From contig UQUS01000020.1 of NCBI GenBank assembly GCA_900544335.1, positions 1 through 33,874 on the forward strand: DNA of 33,874 bases, read 5' to 3'. Made by a program: the position numbers and the translations under genes. This stretch comes from an uncultured Sutterella sp. (lineage in GTDB: Bacteria; Pseudomonadota; Gammaproteobacteria; Burkholderiales; Burkholderiaceae_F). Of the stretch, positions 14,597 to 24,092 are shown one piece after another (the stretch's first letter is position 1; each line of letters opens with the position of its first letter). The notes beneath the pieces are model-generated. The model was given only the letters and a program-made list of their open reading frames with translations. It was not told where the DNA came from and did no database searches.

Positions 14597-17395
14597 TCAG
14601 GCGCACGGCTCGTCTGTTTCAAGCACCGTGCGCCACAGGGCTGTCACGGCTTCCTTTTCGGCACGCAGTTTTTCAGGCGCCACACGCACCGGCGTGTTTT
14701 CTCCGAGATTCAGGCGCGTCATGCGCTGAATATCCCGATAGGTGCGATACGCCCGAATCGAGCCTTCGGCAATCGCATTCGGAATTAATCCTAACTCGGC
14801 ACTCATCGCGAGCAAGGATGAATTGCCGAGATTCCGTGTTAACTGCGGATAGCGATGCGCCTTGGTTAACACCAGCGTTTGAACGGCAAATTCCACATCG
14901 AGCATACCGCCTCGGTCCCGCTTTAAATCAAATAGGCCGGACGTATTCTTGCAACTTTCTAAAATCTTGCGCCGCATGGCGACAGCGGCGCTCTGGACTG
15001 CGCGTGTCTCGCGCGGGCGACACAAAATCCGCGTTCTTTCGGCTTCAAAGGCCTTACCGAGCTCAATATCCCCGGCACAAAACCGCGCTCGCGTCAGAGC
15101 CTGATGCTCCCAAACCCACGCGCCTTCGGTCGATTCCTGATAGTGCTTAAAGTGCTCGAAACTACACACCAAAAGGCCGTCATGTCCTTCGGGGCGCAAC
15201 CGGGTATCGACAGAATAAAGTTTTCCGGAACTCGTCTGGACCGTAAGCCAACTGATGACCCGTCGAACAAAACGGGCATACACGGAGGCCGCCTCGGGCG
15301 CATCGTCCTCAAAGAGAAACACCAAATCCAAATCACTGGCATAGCCGAGCTCTTTTCCGCCGAGTTTCCCGTAGCCGACAGCCGCAACCTTGGGTGCCTC
15401 TCGGTGGCGTGCCGGCGTTGCCTTCCATGCCTGCTCCATGACAAGACGCAAAACGGCATCGGCAAGCGCCGACAAGTGATCTGCCGTACGCTCGACTGTC
15501 AAAAGGCCTTGTAAGTCCGACACAAGAAGTCGAAAGACGGCGCTATGCGTAGCATCTCGAAGCACGTTTAAAAGCGCCTCGGTATCTCCCGAAAATTCAG
15601 TCAGGCGCTCCGACACATCTTTCTGCCAGGCATCCCAAATCGAAAGATCTGTATCCGGGCTGATTTCCTCGTGTGCTCCGACCAGTTCATCCAGGAGAAG
15701 CGGATGTTCGTACAAAAAGTTTGCCGCCCAACGGCTCGAGGTCAAAATCCGTGCCACGCGTTTGGCCACCGCCGGAAATTGATTAAGAAGCATCACGTAG
15801 GTGGGGCGCCCGGCAATAACTTCCAGCAATCCCAAATACCGCTCGAAAAGCGTCTCGGCATCCTGAGTAAGACCGAAAGACTCTGCCCAAGAATGCGCAT
15901 TTTCCGCCAGAGTCATCACAAAAAGCGTAAAGCAATCGCAGGCCTTATCGCTTGTCGTCAGAACCTGTCCGGAAAGATCGCGAACGATGCGCCGCGAGAA
16001 GGCTTCGGCCTCCTTAAACCCGAGTTCACGCAGTTTTTCCGCAAGCTTTTCGCAGGACGCCTTGTCGCCGAAGCGCCAACCGACCGGCCAACCGCGACGT
16101 TCCAGGGGCGTTTCCTGCGTTTGGAAAATCGAATCGAAGACCCCGGAAACAAACGCGCGGACGCTCTCAAGGCGATTTCGAAGCCCAAGAGCCGTCAACC
16201 CGAGCATCGCCCCGATACGTTCGTAGGTAACCGAGTCATCGGAAAGAAAATGGGTTTGCTTATCGTCTACGTACTGTAGCGCATGCTCCAAGTTTCTTAA
16301 GAAAACGTAATCTTCAGCCAATTGACGAACCGTGTGTGCATCCAAACACCCGACCTCCGAGACAATCTCAAGCATCGGTAGCGTTTGACGTCCCTGCAAC
16401 TTGCGCTCGCGCCCTCCGCGCATCACCTGAAATGTCTGAACGATAAATTCGATTTCCCGAATACCGCCGCGTCCGAGCTTGACATTGATTCCTGCCTCGC
16501 GTCCGAGTTCACGGCGTACCGTCTCGGAGCGAATCATCGCGTGTACGCGACTTAAAGCATTGAGTGCGCCGAAATCCACATAACGACGGTACACGAAAGG
16601 TCGAATCATCCGGTAAAGCGCATCAACCGTGCGGCAAAAAGCAGCCGGCTCGGAAAAAACCGGGGTACTCACCACGCGGGCCTTAAGCCACGCAAAGCGC
16701 TCCCAATCTCGTCCTTGCGTCGATAAATACTCCTCGAGCATTTCACTACTGACGACAATCGGTCCGTCATCGCCGAAAGGACGCAACCGACAATCGACCC
16801 GGAAAACAAAACCGATTTCGTCCGGGCAATTAATAAGGGCAATCACCCGCCTCGCCAGACGTTCGAAAAATTCGTGATTGGAAACAGTACGTCTCCCTGC
16901 CTCCGACTGCGTACGACCGTCCTCGTCGTACACAAAGACTAAGTCGATATCGGAACTGACGTTAAGTTCACTTCCGCCGAGCTTTCCCATCGCCACAACG
17001 AGAAGGTCTTGCTTTGTTCCATCCTGTCCGACCGGTTCGCCGAAACGCGCGGCCATCTCCCGGGAAGCCATGGCAACCGCTCGGCTCACACACTCCTCGG
17101 CCAAGTCGGTCATCGTTCGCACAACGGTCTCATACCCGATTTGTCCGGTGGTGTCTTGAATCGCCAGCGAAATAAGGGTATCACGTCGCAAAAGCCGCAT
17201 GGCCCGAGCAAGCTCCTCGCACGACTTTGCTTTCAAAAGGTACTCGCTCATACGCTCACGCGTGAGGCGTTCTCGGGAATATCTGTCAAGAAGGTCTCGG
17301 TGAGACAGACCGGTTGCCGCAGAAACAGCCGCAATCGACCGCTCGACAAACGGTAAGTACGCTGCAAGAGAACAAATGCCGAGTCTTTGTTGCAT
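14597..17395 (-). CDS. glnE: Bifunctional glutamine synthetase adenylyltransferase/deadenylase GlnE
   Basis: GlnE adds AMP to glutamine synthetase when nitrogen is plentiful and removes it when nitrogen is scarce, under control of PII. The protein has about 932 residues, close to the 946 of E. coli. It holds two nucleotidyltransferase domains: the N-terminal one with GKLGGSELNVSSDIDLVF near residue 138 (adenylyl removal) and the C-terminal one with GKLGGKELGYASDLDLVF near residue 677 (adenylylation). Both keep the D-x-D pair, so both activities should be intact. I choose the ATG at 17393-17395 (MQQRLGICS); an upstream in-frame ATG at 17515 would run over the divergent yhdP start. A weak AGGAAAG lies upstream. 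Confidence 0.95.
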   Translation of the reverse strand: MQQRLGICSLAAYLPFVERSIAAVSAATGLSHRDLLDRYSRERLTRERMSEYLLKAKSCEELARAMRLLRRDTLISLAIQDTTGQIGYETVVRTMTDLAEECVSRAVAMASREMAARFGEPVGQDGTKQDLLVVAMGKLGGSELNVSSDIDLVFVYDEDGRTQSEAGRRTVSNHEFFERLARRVIALINCPDEIGFVFRVDCRLRPFGDDGPIVVSSEMLEEYLSTQGRDWERFAWLKARVVSTPVFSEPAAFCRTVDALYRMIRPFVYRRYVDFGALNALSRVHAMIRSETVRRELGREAGINVKLGRGGIREIEFIVQTFQVMRGGRERKLQGRQTLPMLEIVSEVGCLDAHTVRQLAEDYVFLRNLEHALQYVDDKQTHFLSDDSVTYERIGAMLGLTALGLRNRLESVRAFVSGVFDSIFQTQETPLERRGWPVGWRFGDKASCEKLAEKLRELGFKEAEAFSRRIVRDLSGQVLTTSDKACDCFTLFVMTLAENAHSWAESFGLTQDAETLFERYLGLLEVIAGRPTYVMLLNQFPAVAKRVARILTSSRWAANFLYEHPLLLDELVGAHEEISPDTDLSIWDAWQKDVSERLTEFSGDTEALLNVLRDATHSAVFRLLVSDLQGLLTVERTADHLSALADAVLRLVMEQAWKATPARHREAPKVAAVGYGKLGGKELGYASDLDLVFLFEDDAPEAASVYARFVRRVISWLTVQTSSGKLYSVDTRLRPEGHDGLLVCSFEHFKHYQESTEGAWVWEHQALTRARFCAGDIELGKAFEAERTRILCRPRETRAVQSAAVAMRRKILESCKNTSGLFDLKRDRGGMLDVEFAVQTLVLTKAHRYPQLTRNLGNSSLLAMSAELGLIPNAIAEGSIRAYRTYRDIQRMTRLNLGENTPVRVAPEKLRAEKEAVTALWRTVLETDEPCA

Positions 17396-17438
17396 AAAAC
17401 GCCGTTTCTTTCCTGTGCTAAAGTGTACGTTAATAGTA

Positions 17439-17470
17439 CCCGAAACTTCTCCGTGACGTTTCGGGGTTTT
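17439..17470. repeat. Inverted repeat in the glnE-yhdP divergent spacer
   Basis: CCCGAAAC at 17439-17446 and GTTTCGGG at 17458-17465 form a perfect 8-bp arm pair, followed on the plus strand by GTTTT. It lies between the divergent starts. It could be an operator, or a weak leader terminator toward yhdP. No regulator can be named. Confidence 0.45.
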
Positions 17471-17506
17471 GTGTCGCAAACCCGGTTTCCGGACAATGGA
17501 ACGATT

Positions 17507-20500
17507 TTGAAGCACGCTTTGGAATACTTTTCCTCGCTTGTCGACTCGGCCACCTGTTTTGTGCGAGACAGGCGGGGGGTGCGTCTGTCGCTCCTAGCGG
17601 CCTTCTGGGCTCTCACAGGTTGCCTTCTTGTCTTGTCGTGCCTCATTCTGCTCACACGTTATATCGTCTTTCCGAACATCGATTCGTATAACACACGCAT
17701 TGCGCAGGCCGTCTCCTCGGCTCTGAAAGTTGACATCAAAATCGGGCGCATCGAGCCGAGTTGGGAGCGTCTGTGGCCACGGCTTTCGCTGAAAGAAGTT
17801 GTGCTCAAAAAGCCGGGGATGGAACATACGATTCTGCTACCGCGCGTGGATGCCTCCTTATATTGGTCCAGTATCTTCGGAGTTCCGGCATTCAAGTCCC
17901 TGCAAATTGTCGGAGCTTCCGTCGATGTCGAGCGCCTGACGGACACCCAATTTGAAATTGCCGGCTTTCGCGTTGATTTAGAAAAATCCGCATCCGACCC
18001 CGCTAGTTCCAAACTTCTGACGTTCATTACCGAACAGGGGCGCTTGGATATCACGGGGGCGACGATTCGCTACACCGACAAGCGTCTTAAGGATGCCCGG
18101 ACCATCGCCGTTAACGATTTAAATGCCACGTTTTATCCGCATCTGACGCACTGGAACTTCGGATTACAAGCCAACGCCGACGGTCAGGCTCTCGATGTCC
18201 GCGCTCGCGTCAGAAAGCCCGTCGTTTCCCGCTCGACCGACTGGACCGAGTGGGCCTGGGACTTTTACACCAAATTCGAGGACTTCGACCTGAAAAAAGG
18301 AATTCCGGGGCTCTCGGAAGTAAATCCCTTTACCTCGGGAAGAGCCGACGGCGAGCTGTGGCTCTCGTTTGACGACGGCACGATTAAAAGTGTGACGACC
18401 GATGTCATCCTAAACGACGTGAGCGCTACAGTCCCCGATATGCCCCGCCCCGTCGTCACGCGGCATCTGCAGCTACAGGCTAACGCCGTACGCGACGGTC
18501 AGCGCATTGAGTTAAAAGTCGGGCATCTTGCCTTTAAGACACGCACCGGGCACGCATTCGGTCCGTTAGCAGGATCTCTCACCGTAACGGCCGATTCGAC
18601 GTGGTCCGATACGTTAGAAGGCTCCGTGACGCTTTCATCATTGGATTTGCGCGCGCTCGGACAAATCCTGCTTGAAAACGAGGTCGTGCCGGCTGCCGTT
18701 CGCGACCCGATTGTGCAGTACGATCCGAGCGGCACCGTCAGTCGCGTCGATTTTTCGTGGAAAGGCTCCTACAAAGACCCGCACGATTGGCACTTTGCCT
18801 CAGACTTTATGCAGTTGTCCCTTCTGGCGCAACCGGCCTCAAGCGGCATCGGACAACCGGGATTTGCGAACCTAATCGGCTCGGTCAACGTGACGCCTCA
18901 GGCCGGTCATGTGACACTGAAAGGGGCTTCGGAAATAACGTTCCCCGGTGTCTTCGAAAACGAACGCATTTCCCTGGAGCGCTTAACCGGAAAGGTTTCA
19001 TGGACAAACGCCGAAGAAAAAGCACCGCTGACGGTCAAAATCGATAACCTTACCGTTGCCAACACCGATGTCGGTCTTTCGGGTTCGGGTACGTGGAAGG
19101 CTGTCGGCAGTAAAGTCGGATATATCGATGTTGAAGGACGAATCGACCACCTTAAAGCCGAAAGCGCTTGGCGCTATCTGCCTCTTGTCATCTCGCAGCG
19201 AACCCGCCATTGGCTCGAGGGAGCACTGCGCGGCGGCGCGGCTCGAAACGGCCGATTTGTTTTGCGCGGCGACCTTAAAGACTATCCCTGGCACGGAGCC
19301 GATAAATCCGAAAGTCATTTTTTGGCGACCGCTCGCTTAACGGGCGGACTTTTGGATTTCGTGCCGCCTCAAGCTCGTCCGCAAGACGGTCTTTGGAAAA
19401 CCGGCAAACTCTGGCCCGTGGTTTCTGAAATCGATGCCGATTTGACCTTTGAAGGTGCGGGCATGCTCATCGAGGCTCGGTCGGCTAAAACGCTCGGTGC
19501 GACCGGGAAAAACATCCGCGCTCAGATTGCACACATGGGCGTCAAGGACACGCTTCTGACGATTTCGGCCGATGCGACGGCGCCTCTTGCAACGATGAGC
19601 CAATACCTGACGGCGAGTCCCGTGGGAGCCATGCTCGGCGGCGCCTTTAACGGAGCAAATGCCGCCGGAGATGCGTCTTTGAACCTAAAACTTGCGATTC
19701 CGCTCACCGGCAACAAGAAAACACGCGTCGACGGGCTATTGACGTTCGGGAACAATGCCTTTGACATGCACTGGCCGGTTCCGCCACTTACGAACCTTAA
19801 CGGAAAGCTGCGCTTTACCGAATCGGGAGCCACAAGCGAGAAATTGACGGCAACGGCCCTTAATGCCCCGGTAACAGCCACTGTTACGACCGATGAGAAC
19901 AGACGCATCCGCATTGAGGCGCAAAGCCGCCTTGCGCCTGATTCCGTACACTTTTTCGTGAATACGGAACTGACGAAAGCTCTGACAGCGTACGCCAAGG
20001 GACAGACCGACATTTCGGTCGGTATCGATATCGTTTCCGGCAAAGGCGTGACAGTGAGTGCCGCAACCGATTTAAAGGGCATTGAACTTACGCTTCCTGC
20101 GCCGCTTACTAAGAAAGCCGATCAAGCACAACCGACGACATTTCGTTTCGAACCTTTAAAACTTGCCGACAAAAAAGGACATCTTTTAAAGCTTGAAAGT
20201 GCGAACAAAATTGATTTAGTCCTGCAACTTGCGGGCAAAGCTCCCTCCGTCACGCCTCTCGGCTCTCTCGGAATCGGCAAGAAAGTCAGGCTTCCGAATC
20301 GCGGGCTGACTTTGGACATCCGTACACCGAGCCTTTCGTACCGCGCTTGGGAAAAGGTGCTTGAAGACATCATCGAGGCCACCCAAAAAGATAGCGCAGC
20401 AGCAAGCGGCTTGAACACTCCGGTTCTTAACACCGTTCGATACGAGACCGACGCGTTCTCGTTTGACGCCATTCGTCTGACGAAGCTTAAGGGCCGTGCC

Positions 20501-21538
20501 CGACGTCTCGGCGATGCCGTTTGGAACTTTTCCATTGCAAGTCGCGAAACCGAAGGCCTTTTAACCTGGGACTTTGCCAAAGGAGCGGGCGGTCACATCA
20601 AAGCCGATTTTTCACACTACAACGTCTCCGAGACCTTGGAAGAAGGCTTTATCGATTCGGCACAAACCGATCAGTCCCGCAAAAGTCTTCCCTCTTTGGA
20701 TTTAAACATCGCGGACTTGACGTACAAGGATGCGGCCTTGGGGTCGCTTAAGTTCGTGACATCGACGCCGGTCAACAAAGAAGGAACGTCTTGGAAAATC
20801 GATTCGCTTCGGATTCTTAACTCCGATGCCGACCTTTCAGCCTCGGGCGAATGGGCTTCCGACGGTACGACGTCGCTTACGGCTGACTTGGAACTGATTA
20901 ACGGCGGAGCGTTCTTGAAGCGCCTCGGGCACGAAGGAATTCTCGGTAAGGGTTCGGGAAAAATCACAACGTCGTTACTGTGGAAGGGGTCTCCTTGGAA
21001 CCCTGATTGGACAACCCTTCAGGGGTCGGCCAAGGTCAATTTAATCCGCGGCGTTTTGGAGCAAACCGATTTAGGGGTCGGCGGAGCTCTTTTATCGCTC
21101 GTTTCCATTCAGTCGCTGATTAAGCAAATCTCGCTTGACTTTTTCGACCTTTCGCACACCAATTTCACGTTCGATTCCCTAACGGGCGACATACTCATCG
21201 CCGACGGAATTCTCACGAGCGACAACATGAATCTGTCCGGAACCAAGGCAACAATCGATCTTTCGGGATCGGTTGACATCAACACACAGGCTATCAATGC
21301 TCGCGCCACGGTCGTCCCGAAGATTAACGCCGGAGCCGCATCCTTGCCGCTTGCCATCATTAATCCTGTAATCGGTCTCGGAGCCTATGTCGGACAGTGG
21401 CTTATCAGCCAACCGCTCAACTACCTTTTGACGACCGATTACACGATTACGGGAACTCTTTCGGATCCGGTGATTCAAAAAGTCGAGAAAAATCCGGAAA
21501 CACAAACGGAAAGCCCCGAAATTAATACCGCGCCCTAG
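17507..21538 (+). CDS. yhdP: YhdP family AsmA-like envelope lipid transport protein
   Basis: This very large inner-membrane-anchored protein belongs to the YhdP/TamB/YdbH group, which is thought to bridge the periplasm and carry phospholipids to the outer membrane. From the chosen TTG it has about 1343 residues. An Arg-rich start (RDRRGVR) and one membrane helix are followed by FPNIDSYNTRIAQAVSSAL, the typical N-terminus of this family. A long beta-rich repeat body follows, then the AsmA-type C-terminal domain with GSAKVNLIRGVLEQTDLG and SGSVDINTQAINARATVVP. The start is uncertain. TTG at 17507 has a weak GGA upstream; GTG at 17561 and ATG at 17387 are alternatives, but 17387 overlaps the glnE start. 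The pairing with glnE is common in betaproteobacteria. Confidence 0.9.
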   Translation: MKHALEYFSSLVDSATCFVRDRRGVRLSLLAAFWALTGCLLVLSCLILLTRYIVFPNIDSYNTRIAQAVSSALKVDIKIGRIEPSWERLWPRLSLKEVVLKKPGMEHTILLPRVDASLYWSSIFGVPAFKSLQIVGASVDVERLTDTQFEIAGFRVDLEKSASDPASSKLLTFITEQGRLDITGATIRYTDKRLKDARTIAVNDLNATFYPHLTHWNFGLQANADGQALDVRARVRKPVVSRSTDWTEWAWDFYTKFEDFDLKKGIPGLSEVNPFTSGRADGELWLSFDDGTIKSVTTDVILNDVSATVPDMPRPVVTRHLQLQANAVRDGQRIELKVGHLAFKTRTGHAFGPLAGSLTVTADSTWSDTLEGSVTLSSLDLRALGQILLENEVVPAAVRDPIVQYDPSGTVSRVDFSWKGSYKDPHDWHFASDFMQLSLLAQPASSGIGQPGFANLIGSVNVTPQAGHVTLKGASEITFPGVFENERISLERLTGKVSWTNAEEKAPLTVKIDNLTVANTDVGLSGSGTWKAVGSKVGYIDVEGRIDHLKAESAWRYLPLVISQRTRHWLEGALRGGAARNGRFVLRGDLKDYPWHGADKSESHFLATARLTGGLLDFVPPQARPQDGLWKTGKLWPVVSEIDADLTFEGAGMLIEARSAKTLGATGKNIRAQIAHMGVKDTLLTISADATAPLATMSQYLTASPVGAMLGGAFNGANAAGDASLNLKLAIPLTGNKKTRVDGLLTFGNNAFDMHWPVPPLTNLNGKLRFTESGATSEKLTATALNAPVTATVTTDENRRIRIEAQSRLAPDSVHFFVNTELTKALTAYAKGQTDISVGIDIVSGKGVTVSAATDLKGIELTLPAPLTKKADQAQPTTFRFEPLKLADKKGHLLKLESANKIDLVLQLAGKAPSVTPLGSLGIGKKVRLPNRGLTLDIRTPSLSYRAWEKVLEDIIEATQKDSAAASGLNTPVLNTVRYETDAFSFDAIRLTKLKGRARRLGDAVWNFSIASRETEGLLTWDFAKGAGGHIKADFSHYNVSETLEEGFIDSAQTDQSRKSLPSLDLNIADLTYKDAALGSLKFVTSTPVNKEGTSWKIDSLRILNSDADLSASGEWASDGTTSLTADLELINGGAFLKRLGHEGILGKGSGKITTSLLWKGSPWNPDWTTLQGSAKVNLIRGVLEQTDLGVGGALLSLVSIQSLIKQISLDFFDLSHTNFTFDSLTGDILIADGILTSDNMNLSGTKATIDLSGSVDINTQAINARATVVPKINAGAASLPLAIINPVIGLGAYVGQWLISQPLNYLLTTDYTITGTLSDPVIQKVEKNPETQTESPEINTAP

Positions 21539-21550
21539 TGCCGATATAAT
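21522..21550 (+). promoter_or_regulatory. Promoter for the plsC-cdsA-like pair
   Basis: TTAATA at 21522-21527 and a perfect TATAAT at 21545-21550 are separated by 17 bases. The pair straddles the yhdP stop codon. Transcription would start near 21557, giving a leader of about 28 bases before the TTG start of plsC, so the pair can be expressed independently of yhdP. Confidence 0.65.
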
Positions 21551-21584
21551 TTTGCCGTTGCGAGTCTTTGGGGGAGACACGTCC

Positions 21585-22202
21585 TTGTTTCAATTCCATT
21601 TAATGACGCCGATAGTTTGGATTACGCGCCTGCTTGTAGGCGCCTATCCGCAATGGCACGGATCGGCTCCGACCCGCAAGCAGCGCATCTATTTTGCCAA
21701 CCACACCAGTCACCTCGATACGATTGTGATTTGGTCGGCACTACCCGGAGCCTTACGGTCGACAACGCGCCCGGTTGCGGCCAAAGACTACTGGACCAAG
21801 GGACTGATTCGTCGGCGCCTCGCGATGAAAGAACTCAATGTCGTTTTGGTCGATCGTCGCAGGACCGAGCACACCAATCCGCTTGAGCCGCTCAAAGACG
21901 CCTTGGCTCAGGGCGACTCCCTGATTATTTTCCCGGAAGGAACGCGTCGACCTCAGGAATTGCCGAGTGAATTTAAAAGCGGCCTGTGGCGTCTGATGCG
22001 CGCCTTTCCCGATGTCGAATTAATTCCCGTGTACATCGAAAACTTGCACCGAGCCCTGCCGAAGGGAACGTACATTCCGGTTCCGACCGTTTGCTCCGTG
22101 CACTTCGGTGCTCCCCTTGCGCACAGCGCTTCCGATCCGAAAGCCGAATTCCTCGAGCGTGCACGGCAGGCCGTGATTGACTTGGCAAAGGTGGCCCTAT
22201 GA
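21585..22202 (+). CDS. plsC: 1-acyl-sn-glycerol-3-phosphate acyltransferase (PlsC-like)
   Basis: This acyltransferase is predicted to add a second acyl chain to lysophosphatidic acid, giving phosphatidic acid at the inner membrane. The protein has 205 residues. The catalytic NHTSHLD motif (His40, Asp45) and the FPEGTRR substrate motif at 116-122 are both intact, with an N-terminal hydrophobic stretch. I choose the TTG at 21585 because GGGGGAG at 21570-21576 sits eight bases before it; an earlier in-frame TTG at 21552 falls in the promoter region. The stop overlaps the ATG of the CdsA-like gene (ATGA). The exact acyl acceptor is inferred; a second, canonical PlsC may exist elsewhere in the genome. 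Confidence 0.88.
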   Translation: MFQFHLMTPIVWITRLLVGAYPQWHGSAPTRKQRIYFANHTSHLDTIVIWSALPGALRSTTRPVAAKDYWTKGLIRRRLAMKELNVVLVDRRRTEHTNPLEPLKDALAQGDSLIIFPEGTRRPQELPSEFKSGLWRLMRAFPDVELIPVYIENLHRALPKGTYIPVPTVCSVHFGAPLAHSASDPKAEFLERARQAVIDLAKVAL

Positions 22203-23182
22203 TGCGACTCGGTATTGACCTACAACAAGGGTATCTGATTATCCTCACGGCCCTCATTGTCCTGATGGCCGCCGCCACGATTTACGGTCTTTGGGCCGCA
22301 GGACGCGCCAAGACCCCCGAGCAGACGTTTCGTTTGGCCATTGCCAACTCACGCGTGCGGATGGGCTGGTGGCTTGTCATTATTTTCACGGTCGCCTGGG
22401 GCTTCGGGCAAACGACGCTCGTGGTGATTTTTGCCATCCTCTCGTTTTTCCTCTTGCGTGAATTTATTGCACTCACGCCGATTCGACCGCGCGATCACTG
22501 GGTCCTTGTGCTGGCGTTTTACTTGATTATCCCGGCGCAGTACGCTTTGGTGTACTTTAATCTGATGCCGTACTTCACGCTCTTTATCCCGGTGTATGTG
22601 TTCTTGCTCTTGCCGGTCATTGCAGCTATCGGCAACGACACCGACCGGTTTTTGGAGCGCGTGGCGAAGGTTCAGTGGGGCTTGATGATTTGCGTTTTCT
22701 GCGTGAGCCACGCGCCTGCGATTGCCACACTCGATTTTTCCGGCATTGAACGCCACAACTCCTCGGGCGCCTTGATGTTGCTCTTTTACCTGATGGTCAC
22801 TTTCTGCGCCGATTTGTTCTCGGTTCTCGCGAGTTCGGCCTTAGGCGGCAAGACCTTGAGAATGAATCCGCACAAGACCGTCAAAGGGATTTCCGTCGGA
22901 TGTTTCCTCGCCTTTTTAGTCGGTCTGTCGCTTTTCTGGTTAACGCCGTTTCGCATCTATCAGGTCGCGCTTTACTCGCTTGCGATTGTTTTGTCGTGCG
23001 TTATGGGCGATATCGTCATCAGCGCCGTCAAACGCAGTCTCGGATCTAAAAGCTGGGAAGGTGAGCTTTACATCGGTCGCGGGAGCCTAGAGCGCTTTGC
23101 GCCCCTGATTTTCTCGGCGCCGGTCTTTTACCACCTGACGATTCTCTTTTTCCGGCTGCTGAAAAACCTTCCGGCAAGTTAA
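22199..23182 (+). CDS. CdsA-like (YnbB-type) protein with degenerate CTP-transferase signature
   Basis: The fold and length (327 residues, about eight hydrophobic segments) match phosphatidate cytidylyltransferases, which make CDP-diacylglycerol from phosphatidic acid and CTP. LLREFIALTP and NPHKTVKG (223-230, compare the usual S-P-K-K-T) fit the YnbB branch. The C-terminal signature has decayed. GD (270-271) and KR (278-279) remain, but the expected K-D is Lys284-Ser285, the expected P-G-H-G-G is IGRGS at 292-296, and the R-x-D-S that follows is RFAP. The aspartates that bind metal and CTP are thus missing. It overlaps plsC by four bases, so it may be a non-catalytic partner or act on another substrate. 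The frame is intact and the gene looks maintained. Confidence 0.8.
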   Translation: MMRLGIDLQQGYLIILTALIVLMAAATIYGLWAAGRAKTPEQTFRLAIANSRVRMGWWLVIIFTVAWGFGQTTLVVIFAILSFFLLREFIALTPIRPRDHWVLVLAFYLIIPAQYALVYFNLMPYFTLFIPVYVFLLLPVIAAIGNDTDRFLERVAKVQWGLMICVFCVSHAPAIATLDFSGIERHNSSGALMLLFYLMVTFCADLFSVLASSALGGKTLRMNPHKTVKGISVGCFLAFLVGLSLFWLTPFRIYQVALYSLAIVLSCVMGDIVISAVKRSLGSKSWEGELYIGRGSLERFAPLIFSAPVFYHLTILFFRLLKNLPAS

Positions 23183-23204
23183 CGTCTTTAATCGTCTTTG
23201 CTAC

Positions 23205-23236
23205 GCCTTCCGTTGACAAGTTGACGGAAGGCTTTT
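23205..23236 (+). terminator. Terminator of the plsC operon
   Basis: GCCTTCCGT at 23205-23213 and ACGGAAGGC at 23224-23232 form a perfect 9-bp stem with a 10-base loop and are followed by TTTT. Confidence 0.85.
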
Positions 23237-23291
23237 GTTGCCGATGCGTTAAAATTTCGAGCACGTTTTTGAATTAATTCGGGAATGCCCT

Positions 23292-24089
23292 ATGTACGAC
23301 CAATACGAAACCTTCATGCGCACCGTCTTTGAAAAAGGCGCCGATAAATCCGACCGAACCGGCGTGGGCACGCGATCGCTCTTCGGCTATCAGATGCGTT
23401 TTGACTTAAAAGAGAGTTTCCCGCTGATTACGACCAAAAAGTTGCATCTGCGCTCGATTATTCACGAACTCTTATGGTTCTTATCGGGCTCGAGCAACAT
23501 CAAGTACCTGCATGACAATAAGGTCACGATTTGGGACGAATGGGCCGATGAAAACGGCGATTTGGGTCCGGTTTACGGTGTTCAATGGCGCAGTTGGCCC
23601 ACGGCCGACGGTCGGCATATCGACCAGATTTCCAACGTCATCGAGCAGATTAAAACCAATCCCGACAGCCGTCGTCTGATTATTTGCTCGTGGAACGTCG
23701 GTCTGATTGACAAGATGGCTCTGCCGCCTTGCCATTGCCTCTTTCAGTTTTATGTCAATGAAGGGCGCCTTTCCTGCCAGCTGTATCAGCGCTCCTGCGA
23801 TATTTTCCTCGGCGTGCCGTTTAACATCGCCAGTTACTCGCTTTTAACCTGCATGGTTGCGCAGCAATGCAACCTGTTGCCCGGTGAATTTATTTGGACG
23901 GGCGGCGATTGCCATATCTACAAGAATCACTTCGAACAGGTGGCCCTGCAACTGTCGCGTACGCCGCGTCCGTATCCCAAACTCGTGATTGCCCGCAAAC
24001 CGGCTTCGATTTTCGATTACAAGTTCGAGGACTTTGAAATCGTCGGCTACAATCCGTACCCGACCATCAAGGCTCCGATTGCGGTTTAA
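23292..24089 (+). CDS. thyA: Thymidylate synthase ThyA
   Basis: ThyA methylates dUMP to dTMP using methylene-THF, producing dihydrofolate. The 265 residues match E. coli (264). LPPCHCLFQFYV has the catalytic Cys147, RSCDIFLGVPFNIASY binds dUMP, and HIYKNH is present. Only a weak GGGAA precedes the ATG. A TAAAAT box at 23250-23255 may be the -10, without a clear -35. folA starts three bases after the stop, so the pair is co-transcribed and product dihydrofolate is recycled by its neighbour. Confidence 0.97.
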   Translation: MYDQYETFMRTVFEKGADKSDRTGVGTRSLFGYQMRFDLKESFPLITTKKLHLRSIIHELLWFLSGSSNIKYLHDNKVTIWDEWADENGDLGPVYGVQWRSWPTADGRHIDQISNVIEQIKTNPDSRRLIICSWNVGLIDKMALPPCHCLFQFYVNEGRLSCQLYQRSCDIFLGVPFNIASYSLLTCMVAQQCNLLPGEFIWTGGDCHIYKNHFEQVALQLSRTPRPYPKLVIARKPASIFDYKFEDFEIVGYNPYPTIKAPIAV

Positions 24090-24092
24090 GCC

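Noticed and set aside
15671..16279. 202-codon plus-strand frame opposite glnE
   Set aside because: glnE has both catalytic domains intact on the other strand; no ribosome site or family features here.
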